Shown: positions 47,101-59,100 of the stretch, piece after piece
Layout of the letters: every line of letters begins with the position of its first letter
Position numbering within the stretch: the stretch's first letter is position 1
Origin: Micrasema longulum
Taxonomy: Eukaryota; Arthropoda; Insecta; Trichoptera; Brachycentridae
DNA: 64,000 bases
Assembly (NCBI GenBank): GCA_022494885.1
Contig: JAGVSM010002926.1
Span: 82,016 to 146,015 of the forward strand
Direction of reading: 5' to 3'
The notes under the pieces: generated by a model
Told to the model about the DNA's origin: nothing
The model's database searches: none
What the model saw: the letters and a program-made list of their open reading frames with translations, nothing else
Made by a program: the position numbers and the translations under genes

Positions 47101-50100
47101 ATGCAAAGTTTTTAGCAAATCAATTTTATTTTTATGCAATTCCTATTTTTTCCATACATTTTTCATTTCCTCACTTTAGCGTTTTCCTCAGTTTTACACT
47201 TTTTTTCTTGCTCCCTTGAAAATCGTAAAAAGGGGGTTCTACTGTATTTTACATTGCTTTTTTTCACAAACTGTGTACTTTCAATTACTGTTTTATCACT
47301 ATTAATATCATGTCATCAAATTTTGATTTACCTGTTATTTTCATAAATAATCAATGTTTCAATGAATGGCACATAATTTAATGTATTTGCCTAAATAAAG
47401 TATTATAGATACATTGTTTTTCATTCAATATTCGACATTACTTTTTATACTAAAGTCCGGGGAGGAATTAGGGAGCGGGCTGGGCGGTTAGAACAAAAAA
47501 AACATTGAAGTCCCACAGTATTTTGTTGGTCCATATTTTAAAGTCCAATAAATTGTGTTTTACTTGAAGAGATACATTTGAAACAGTTTTGCAACAAATT
47601 TGACTTCCAGCATTTCAGTTTTAAGGTACAGATATTATAGCTCTATGTTTTTATATCGGGACAAGAGACAGGAGATAAGACAACCTTTCTATTGTCTGGG
47701 ACTAGTTTACTATTTATGGATAGTGGTTGGAAAGGAAAGATTTTTTTCATATAGTTGATTATTCAGTGGTGAATGGTGATATCATTTACAGGTAACCTAT
47801 AAAAAAAATATCATATATTTGTACCTACATAGAAGATACATAATAAAATGCAAGTAATATATCTGTAAATTTCTCTGTGGTTCTGTGTGATACAACAACT
47901 CTCATCCATGAAATCAACTCAAACGACGTAACTTCGTGATATATTATATTATCCATTACTTTAATACATAACTTTCTCTGTGGTTCTGTGTGATACAACA
48001 ACTCTCATCCATGAAATCAACTCAAACGACGTAACTTCGTGATATATTATATTATCCATTACTTTAATACATTAGCACAAAAATTAAAAATAGCACTATG
48101 AATTCAGTCGATATTAGGTATTCAATTGAAATGTCAACTGGTCAAATTGTTCTAGAAATTAAAAGTGCTAAAAATGGCCGCGTCGAGCGCCATATGTCCT
48201 GCAATATGACGCATGAAAACAATGTTTGAAATACTGTTTTCTAAATCAAGAATCTTCAAATAATTTGTGTAATCCGCAAGTTTAATCTAGGAGAAAAAAC
48301 CCGCACAGGGGTTAAGACATCAAAATATAGTATACTTATTTGTATGAAAAAATAAGCTGGAATAATCAGCTAGTTTCTTGGCTCACCGCAGGCGCTGGGC
48401 ACGCTTTATTAATATTAATATTAATATTGGGATAAAATTACCAACGGTGGAAATAATTTAAAATGAAAAAAAAGGATTAATTTATTTATCTGTAAATAAA
48501 GTTACAGTAAAACATTATTATGGTTAGTCAAATATAATGGTAAGCTGCGTATAATCGCTTCTATACACCGTTTTCCCCTGTGATCTTTGCCCGGCTAGCA
48601 ATCCATACCATGTAGGTAATCCTATGAGCATCTACATGCGTAAGCAGGGCTAGCACACCCATGTGTTACAATAATCGATGAACTCTCTCCCGACGCACTC
48701 ACCCGTGTTCTGCGAGTAGTAGTTGGTGGGGGGCGGCGGCGCGGCGGGCGCCTGCGGCTGGCCGCTACCAGCGAGGGCGGGGGCAGGGCGGCGGCGTACG
48801 GCGGCGGCGCGGCCGCGTCGTGCGGACTGCCGTACCCCAGGTACTGCTGCGTCTGGTACGTGCTGCCCTTTGTTCCTGGTGCATTCGCTATTAGTTAGTC
48901 ATAAATATAAATATGTGCATGTTACATTTTGTATCCATTTCCCTATCTGAACCCGGTGGTGCATAGGGCATTCCGTTGGTGAACCGAATGCGGCGTATTT
49001 CGATCATCTGTTAGATCAGTCCTTTACTTCAGGAGCCAGTCCGGGGGAAAATGAGAAGTTCAGTGGATTTTTGTTTTTTTTTTTATTTGTCTATAAACCA
49101 TCAAACTATGTTTTAAAAAAACACTTTTTGTAATTTTGAAATTATTCCACACGTGATATCACAAGTTCTCGTTGGAGAGTTCCGCTTATTGGTGAGTCGG
49201 CTTCCCGGAAACCGGAAATCTATAACAACACTATTATCGGTTTATCCAAGTGAACTTGTGACGTAGTTAATTTTTAATTGAACTTTTTTGAAAATTGAAC
49301 TCCTCATTATAGCACGTTGTTACGTGTTGTGATAGATTTCCACGTTTAGTGTATTTTGACGGCTACAGGATATACTTTTAAATGGCACCTGTCACCATAA
49401 CCTACCGATGACAAGTCGTGATGTCACGTAAAAACTTAAGATACATAAAAATATTTTTGGCAATCGGGTTTCGTCTAGTTTGAGATTGTGGCATTTAAGT
49501 GGAGCCTTGAAAACATGATTTTCTTGCCTCATAATATGGTTTTCCTCAGATCAATTTACACTAGGAAGGATCCATTGGATAATTTAACCATGAATAATCA
49601 TTGGCAACGAGGAATAGGTAGTCAGTATGTGTAATATTAAATGTTCAGAGTAATAATTTCCTAGTGTTCAAAATATTTGGCTTGGTTTTTAGTTTAACAA
49701 ATGTGTAATGGACGGTTTCGGTTAACGCTCGCAATTCTCAACCCGGGTACCCTATGGCCCACCGTATTCCTGTAATCTGTAGATAAGTTCGTGGTCAATA
49801 CTTAAGTTTTGAGATATGGCAATATGGTGTGAATGTGTCAAATCTGACATTGTCATCGTAAAGTTTGCCATTTTTAATGGTAAACATAGTTAGAACGTTT
49901 TGTCATACGAGTGATATTTGTGATTCAACAATGTTTGATTATGTCCAAATGCTTGCAGACTGGCTGGATTTCCAATTCAACAATGTTTGATTATAATTAC
50001 TACCTGGTAAAAGGAGAAGTATAAAAATTAAAAATTGTTTTCAGGCGTTGCCTAGTAGGTGATTTGGTTCAGCCGGATGAATCTCACCCACGTGATAAAG

Positions 50101-53100
50101 GTTTCAGCTCTTTTACTTCACAAAAGTCAACAGATGGAAGAGTTGAGGAAATGTGGATGTTCAAACATGGGCAGAATGGTGAATGTTACACAGTGTGTAA
50201 AGTGGCCACTTAAACCAGCCAATGACAGGTCATAAGCCCTGTAAATGCCTAGACTTCCATATTCCCTTCTCAAAAATTTTTCCCTCTCTGTTGAAATAAA
50301 TTTAGATATTTGTGATGTTTACAGGTACTTGAAAAATTAATTTTGTTAAAAAATAAAACTAAATCGTAAACATTTTCGTGCGAAGATTTTCTATGACTTT
50401 CGACGTAGATTATTCGAGTATTTGGTAAGATAACTAACTGATTCAAGTCTCATCTGTGAATGTGAGCGCTTGAAAATATGCCGCCGCGTACGGGTGCCAG
50501 CAAACGTACTCTATCTATGCTTAGCAGTGAAAGAGCTAATAATATGCACTTTCCATTATGCTGTATCCCAACTCAACACTGGGCTCTTGGCCTCATAGAG
50601 TTAGGGAAGAATAAATAAAGATTATACCTATGGCCCCGATCTGCTGCGTGGAGGGCTTCACGCTGGCGGACATGAGGGAGTTGGTGGAGCTGGAGATGAG
50701 CACCGTGCTGGGATTGGTTCCGAGTTGGCCCGACTGCCCGAAGGCGGCGCTGCCGGCCGCTTGGAACAGATCTTGCTGCAAAATAACAACAACACAAATT
50801 ACTATCGATTCGTTACATTAGCAAGATGAACTAGAAAGATATTGAAAGGAGGGCGAGCGATGGGTGAACGGTGCACTGATATCAATATTGAATCGCAGGA
50901 GGCGAAATTAGCAGTTCACAGTGATGGAAATGCGATCTCTCAGGCAAATGAGTGGTATGATTGGTGCACAAATTTCGGGGTCTGCGTATCGTGTGAGGCC
51001 GAGACAAGCGTCGGTTTGGACGTGTAGAGCGAATGGACAGCAAAAGAATGGCTAAAAGGATTTACGAAGTGATTATCGATAGATGCTAAAACTGAGGAAG
51101 ACAGTTGAACAGTTGAAGAAGGACATGTCAAAAGTCGGAATAATCGTCATGCAAGGACTGTATGCAAAATCAGAGTGATGTGGCATTCTATCCTCTCTTG
51201 TCTATGCCTACAGAGAAACAGCATGATTATTTGTTTGTAAAAAATATTTCTTAAATTTTATAATTACTATGACTGCCCCCCGCATGAGATGTATCAATTA
51301 TATCCCAACACCAATTTACGGAGTCATAACTGGAAGCTCTATCTTCCCCAATTCCACCTCAATCCCAAGATAAACTTCCTTTCCAGCGGGGTAGTGTCAG
51401 ACTGGAATAAATTTCCAAGCCTAATTGTTAATTCCATTTTAGTCAACCAGTGCAAAAACCGTTTGGATGCTTTTTTGAAGGAAGAACTCGGACAAACAGC
51501 GGTACACGAGATATAGGCGGACCTATAACCAATAGTAATAAAAATAATTAATTTGCTAGTTAAAATATTTAAAGAAATGATTATTACTCACCATTCTATA
51601 CTGGCCCTGCAGCCCCTGAAACATGTCCTGCTGGTAGTTGTAGGGGGCCGAGCCCGCCCCGTAGGGCCCGCCCGGGAAGCCCCCGTATTGGCTGCGGCTC
51701 TGGTCGATCTGGAAGGCGTTGTACAGCCCCCCCTGCGACGGCATCTGCTGCGACGAGTTGAGCAGCTGCTGCGAGGAGTTGAACACCACGGTGGGCGGCG
51801 ACGGGATGGCGGAGATGCTCCCGTACTGGCTGGGCTGGTAGTTCAGGTGGTTGTACGCGTGCTGCATGGGCGGCGGCGACAGACCCATGACCCCGCCCAT
51901 GGCCTGGGACATGTTCTGCCCGATGAGCGTCGCCTGCATGTTCTGCAGGGCACTCTGCGTCATGCCCTGGCTTACGGAATGCAGAGCCTGCTGCGTCGGT
52001 TTCACCTTGCACACGTTGGTCGTCTGGCTGTTGACGTTGTTTCCGCCGGGGGAGAAACCCTGCGACTGTACGTCGACGGAGGTCTGGTGGTCTTCGAAGC
52101 TCGCGGCGAACTGACCGCCGGAGCCGGCGCTCATGTGCGCGTGCTGCGACATCGCGTGCGGGGAGCCCAGCTGCTGCGATAGGTTGTGCTGGTTGGCGAG
52201 AGTGTGCTGCGAGTTCATGTGGTGAGCCGACATGCTGTGCTGGGAGGACAGACTGTGCGGGGAAGACAGACTGTGCGGGGAAGACACGGACATGTGCTGG
52301 GTTGCGAGATTGTGCTGGTTCATGTTGGATTCGTCTTGGTTCGTGTGCTCGATTACAGTCGGCATGGAGGTATCCCAAACTTTTTTCACGCTGGCGATTT
52401 TCATATTGAGCTCTTGATCGGTCGCTGTGGATATGGTGTTCTGGGAGGGGGAGCTCATCGCGTGGATGGATCGCGGCAGCACTAGGCTTTTTGCCGCCTT
52501 ATCCTCCGTTAGTTGGCTCAATTCAGAATCGAAAGCAAAGTCGAGCTTCATATCGGAGGAATCTTCCGAATTTTTCGATACAAACGAAATGGGTAGTTGA
52601 AGAGAGGCGTCCTGCACGGGTCGGGAGTTGTCCCCCGAGATTAAATCAGATATGAACGGAACAGCTTGCGGCGTGTCGGTACTAAAGGCGAGTATTTGAC
52701 TTTCGAGATCAGATCCTTGGTTGTTCAACGGCACCATAGTCTTGGGCGTAACGCACTGTTGAAGTTTAGTCGGGGCGCCGTTAGTAGTGGGAGATTGCTG
52801 CTGTCCGACGGGAGAAGACACAAATTTCTGCTTCAGGGCTTCGGGTGCGGACTTGTAATTAGTGTTCTCGAAGATGATGGTCTGAACGGGCGTCGTGGTT
52901 CCGTCCAGTATACTGGACTTGTCGATGTTGACCAGACTGCCGGGCGCCTTCTGTTCGATGGCGATGGAGTTGTTGGGGGTGCTACGCTGGCTAGACTGGG
53001 CGGAGTGGTTCTCAGTTATGCCGATGTCGTTGGATTCCATATTACCGATAGCGGCGTTCATTACGATTTGTTCATTATCTACGTTCCCTCGGAGCGCCTG

Positions 53101-56100
53101 GTTGATGGGTTTATCCCAGGCGCTGATGGTAGACGGCGGGATAGGATTCAGTTCGGAGTTAGGGCCGGGAGGATTGAATCCTTGGCCTATCTGCTTCTGA
53201 ATACGATTGTGTTCCCTTTGCTTCGCCAGACGAGGCGGCAGGACAATTTGCCGCTGGCGATCAAACTGAGAGGGCTTGTTGGAATTCTGCGGTGGTCCCA
53301 TCTGGCGCTCGGCGGAAGTGTGCTGCGGACCGTTGACCTTCGCAGTACTCGGGGGACCGGAGCTGACTCTTCCGCTGCCGCTGCCGCCGGACTTCTCGCT
53401 AGAGCTTCTAGTCGAGGAATTATTTCTTTGACCCTCCGAAGGTTTGCCCTGTTGGGGCTTCTGAGATCTGTTCTGTTGAAGGGTGTCCTCTTTCGGAGGC
53501 TGTCCTCTCGAGTCTTTAACGTTTTTCTTACTTCTAACTTCCTGGAATCCATCGTCGAGGGTCTCGTGTTCTTCGGGTGCGTCCTTATCGGATTTCTTAA
53601 TGTCCTTGTTGGACTTGGAGGTTGAAATTTTCAGATCGTTCATGGCATTCGCTACAGCGTTTGTGTCGTTATACTTGACGTCCTCCACTCTATTGACCCC
53701 GGTGGTGGATGAACCGAACAGCACGATGTCTTTCTTGTTGGATTGATTGTTTCTAGTGATACTTCCAGCGGAATTCTGCCGGTTGGTGGAAGTGTTGGCA
53801 TTGCGATTCTGGGGTTGCATATTGGGTTTCTTGTCAACATTAACGGACTTGGCATTCGCTTGCTGATCTCCCTGCTTATTGTTCTGTTGCTTGTTTCCTG
53901 GTTTCGATTGCTTGGTTCCGCCTTCCGAGTGCTCCGAGGTAGTCTCCCAAGCCTCTTCCTCTCCACTGCCGCCAGTTCGGTTCCTGCTTTTCCCATTCTT
54001 GTCTTGCATCCGCGGAGGGACACCTCGTCTCTCTCTGCCGATGATGCCGGCGCTGAGAGCTTGCTGCTTGAGCTTATTTTTCTCGTCCGAGCTGAGGTTG
54101 TCAGCCTTGGAAGGATCATTATCTGACGCGTCCGCAGACTGAGGATGACCGAAGGGGCTTTTGGAGCTAGGGGGCCCGGGACCGTAGCCCATGTGGACGG
54201 AACCCCGTCCCCTGAAGCTCCCTCGTCCCCGACGAGACGGTTCACCTCTCGGAGCGAAGGCTTCCCGTCCCTCTCCTCTGCTATCGTGTCTTTTCCTCTG
54301 GCCACCACCGGAAGACTCATTAGGAAATGGTCGACCTTCGTTCTGATTGGAGTTTTGGTTCCCTACGCTCCTGTTCCTTTCATCCTTTTCGGACTTCTTC
54401 ATCTGTCCCTTGGGGCTCCTGGCGCTCCTCTCCTTGTCTCTTTTCTGTTCGGGATGATGGTGAGCCTCGTCACCGCTGACCTCGGACTCGCTGTACATGG
54501 AGTCCCTGTTCGACCTGCCACGACCCGGGCCCCGCCTGCGGGAGTCCCCTCGGTGGCTTTGCCAGTTGTTTCCTCCCCTGTACACCACCAAGCCTCTCCG
54601 GCTTCCGCCCGAGTCCAGCCGGTTTCTGCTTCCCATGGAAGACTTCTTTTCAGATCCCGAACTGCTCAGCTTTCGTTCCGCCCTTTCTTTCCCGGATTCT
54701 TGATACTTAGAATCATTGCTCCTATCCACATCCTTATCGTCAGACTTATTGGAATCATTTATTTGATTTTTAATACTTTCATTGGCAATAGTACTAGGAC
54801 TAACGGAGTCCGCCCAAGCCTTCGGACTGCTCTCGGTCCTGGCCGGGGCCTGACTGGGGTTACTATCAGCTGCCTTGGGAGCGGTCTGCTCGCTCTCCCC
54901 TTTCTCCTGCGAGGACTGCATGTCGGACTTCTGTAGATTAGAGGGCGACTTCTTAATGTGTTGCTGCTTGCCGTAGTTGCCCCGTTTACTTTCATCCGAG
55001 TCAGACTTATAATCTTTCGGGGAGCGGTGGTCTCTGTAACCACCGCCATAATTAGAATCGTTCTTAGCGGGTTCAGTCTTTTCCGTAAAATGAGATTTCT
55101 CCGGGAAGCCCGACTTACTATTCTTGGCATAAGAATCCTTGTCGTAGCTCTCGTAGGGGGCGTCTGCCCACGAGCCGGTGTACTCCTTCTCCGAGAACAC
55201 TTCGGGCTTGAAGGCGTCCCGCGCTGATTCTCGCGAGTGCCGGGAGTTCCGCGAGTCGGGCCTCTCGGGCTGCTTGTTGGAGTCTTGTCGCTCGTCTCGC
55301 CGATCGTACTTCTCAACTGATTTCCTCTCGTAGGAATCAGATTTCCGATCGTTGAACTCTTGCGTGTTACTTTTTCGATCGAATCCGTCAGACTGCTTAT
55401 CGCCGACATTTTTAGGGTCGTAACTGTCCGAAGACTTGCGATCGTAGTCGCTCTTTCTAGCTCCGTCGCTAAACTCCTTTTGAGATTCCCGGGAACTCTG
55501 CCTGTCGATGTCTCGGTTATAGTTCCTGGACTGCTTATCGCCGTAGTCCTTGTCGGGAGCTCTCCAGTCGTAGGAGCCCTCCCGATTACCGTCCCTCTGC
55601 TGCCCGTGGTCATTGTATTCAGCGTGCTTCTTCTCGTCGAAGCTACTGTTTCCTCGTCTCTCGTGGTCCTTTTCCCAACGGTAATCTTCTCCTCTGTCAT
55701 CGTAGTCCCTGGAGGAAGAAATACAATTTAAAATGTGAAAGGGACAAATCGACGAGACAAAAATAAAAGGAAATTTCAAAAACAATTACCTATTAGACTG
55801 ATGCCTTCCGCCGCTGGATGCGGACAGCTTCCTGGTCGGATGTCTTCCCCCCTGAGTCCCCTCGTCGGGCGTGTGCCTCTCCCTCCTCCTGTCGTCCCCC
55901 TTCTCCACGTCCTTGGCGGCGATCTCGGAGTCGGTGCGTATCCGCCGAAGCCCCTTCCCTTCCCCGTCGCCCCTCTTGCGCCCGTCGGAGTTGTTCCCTT
56001 CTCGCTGAGGCCCTCCTTGGATGGGCTTCATGTTGGGAAACGCCCAGCGAGGATCGTACTGCTGGGAGAATGGGACGGCGCTCTTATTGTTATCCTGATC

Positions 56101-59100
56101 ATTCCTGTGTTTGGATTCCTGGTTGAAGGAGCCGCTGCTGTTGGAGCGATTGAAATCCGCTCTTTCAGAGTTGTTGAAGTTCATTCTGTCCTGCTCTCTA
56201 TGCTGCTGTTGTTGCTGTTGCTGCTGTTGCTGCTGTTGTTGCTGTTGTTGTCCACCCCCCCTGCCCTGCTGCTTGGCAAATCTGGGTGGGAGATTGGAAT
56301 TGAAGTACTTGTTGAAGCCGGGGCCGTCCCGCTCGGCGCGCCCGCCCTCCCAGTCGCGGTCCCGCTCCTCGCGGTAGAACTCGCGGTCGCGCGGGTAGTC
56401 GCGGTCCCTGCGGTCGCGCTCCTTCTGGTCGCGGAAGTTGCGGAAGTCGGCGGGCGGCGCCGCCTCGGGCCCGTTCCTCACGCTGTCCCGGGAGGCGGAC
56501 CGGTCTAGCGGAGGCCCGTGGGAGGGGGGTCTCTCGGCCTCCCTCTTCTCCGCTTCTCGTTTCTCGGGCTCCTTGCCGCGCTCCCACTCGACAGTCGGGG
56601 CAGCATTTTGGGGAACCTGCTGATAATTAAACAAAATATTCAACTCTCTATCTTGATCATTCGATACATGATGGCAAGATGATCAGTCTTACGCTACTAT
56701 TCCAGTCCAGAGATTTAAATATCGATAAAACCTGCTCTTTAAAATGTCTACCGGGGATCGAACCTGGGACCTAGAGCATTGTAGGCATAAGCTCTAATCA
56801 ACTGCGGGAAGATTAATCTACGCTTGATTTCACTTCTCAGGACACTAATACGCATTGTAAATGTTTAATTTATCCAATCAGATCGAGTATAGCTTCAGAT
56901 GTGTATCAGACGGCAATTCCTATCAAAGAATGAGGATCATCATATTGGATACATTAATAATGATAATAATTAATCACAATTTAACCATTACATTTAATCG
57001 CATTTCGAGAGTGTGTCAGAATAACAATGTTCTAATACCTATTCATCAAAATTGCTTTTGGCGAAAAAAAAATGGGAGAAAATATGGGAATACATTTGTA
57101 TGCAGAAAAGCGAGACTGTGTTTCCTCTTACATAACCTCGAAGAAGACAATATGTTGGCAAAACTAATTTTATTTTAATTTGATGAATACTTTTCCAGAG
57201 TTAGATCTTCAAATGTTAACAAAACCATTATTTGAACACACCTGCGGGGCTTGGCTTTCCTCCGCCAGCGCCGCCTCCTGCAGCTGCTGCTGGTAGCGCC
57301 GCTCCTCCTGCAGCTTGCGCTGGCGGGCGCGCTCCACGGCCGCCGCCACCTCGCTCGAGTGCTGGCGCTGGCGCAGGGCCCAGACCTCCTCCTCTTCCAG
57401 CCCGCGGGACGCCGGAGGGGGGGGCGCGGGCGCGGCCGCTGCCGGGGCGGCGGCCGGCGGTGGCGCCGCGCCCTCCTTGGGCTTCTCCTCGTCGGAGAAG
57501 GCCAGCTTTTGGCTGGAGACAACGTTCAAATGTTACTCTAAGCTTTTATTATTTCACCAGCTTACGCCTTTAACTAAGCATAAAAAAATACAGTAGAATC
57601 CCCGTTTTATGTTTTTCAAGGGAGCAATAAAAAAAGTTTAAAACTGAGGAAAACGCTTAAAAAGAGGAAAAGAAAAATGAGGAAAAGAAAAATGTATGGA
57701 AAAAATAGGAATTACATAAAAATAAAATTAATTTGCTTCACTATAGTGTACATACACTTCCAGAAAAGTTGTAAAAGCGGTGATAATTGGGGATTGTAAT
57801 TATTTTTTCGCCTATTTTCAATTTCACAAAAAAAAAATATATTTTGTATTTTTTCAAACATTATTATGAAATCTATTTTTTTATTTGATTTAAAAACAGC
57901 CTGTTAAAATTTTTTTATGTGTAAATAAAAAATAACAAAAATAAAATTACTATGAATCTGCATAAAATAACGTACAATATTTTTTCCTTTAAATGTTGGG
58001 AAATTTTATTTATATGGTATAACTTTTTTTTCTATGGCATCACTAAAAACAAGTGTCATATAGATCGCTGCAAAATTGTTTCACACTTTGATGACAACTT
58101 TTTAAACAATCTTTTTTATAACATTAAATATTTCAATTGTTATGTTTTAAACATCGCAATTTATTGATATTAAATGTTATTGTCCCTGAACATTTGTTAA
58201 CCGCGTATCATGATTTGTACAAGTCAATATGACGTTTTTGTTCAAATGAAAACTGAAACTAATCCTAAAGGAAGACACTTAAACAAAAAGGTCAATTACA
58301 CCGCACCTGCTTTGAATTTAGGTTAAGACAATAATTTATCCTATATAAGTTGTTTTTATTCTTCATTTGCGTGGCGCACGCGGTGGCGCGCGGCACCATT
58401 ATTACGACGTAATTTTGACTTTTTTGACACAACATTTCGGTGTAAAAAACGGGAAAATGTAAAATTGAGGAATGTAAAAACGAGGTTTTACTTTACCATT
58501 ATTTAGAGTAAAAAAAGCAATAATTAAAAACTAACAGCTCATAGGCCCTATATATTCCTTATTCCAAATTAATTGCAGTATCACAGATATCAAATTCGGG
58601 ACCTCGGACACGAAATGAAATGTAGATGGACTGAAATAGCACTTGGAACATGGAAAGTTCTAGTGTTTTGGATTCCATCGTTGCTCTGGCATTCTTATTT
58701 AACATATCGGCCAAGGGGGCCGTATGGGGCTTTCTGAAGGAATGCTACAGTAGGTAATGGGCAGATTCGTACTTGTAGTCTATGTCATCGTGGGTCGCCC
58801 ACCCGGCGTCCTTGGCTATGTCATCCATGCTCGTGAGCTCCTCCTCCCTGATGATGGGGCGCTGTACGAGCTTGTCTATGGTGGGCACTTCGCGTACACG
58901 CTGCAACAAACATATTATTTAAATGTTTTTTTTGTTTAATATTCTGTTTAATTCCTATGCATACATAATATCAGATATATTCAAAATAATGAGGAAGTTC
59001 AGTGCTGCGAGATATTGGGTACAAAAATGTTTTCTCTTAAATTAATTTTATAGTCCTTAAAATATAGCTCGATTAGAATGACAGTTGTCAGCAAAAGTGA

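Noticed and set aside
51553..56508. Several 200-320-codon open frames on the plus strand and in other minus frames over PRRC2 exons E5-E6
   Set aside because: They overlap the conserved PRRC2 frame, follow from its GC-rich third positions and lack of T-rich codons, and have low-complexity Val/Leu/Arg-rich compositions with no domain.
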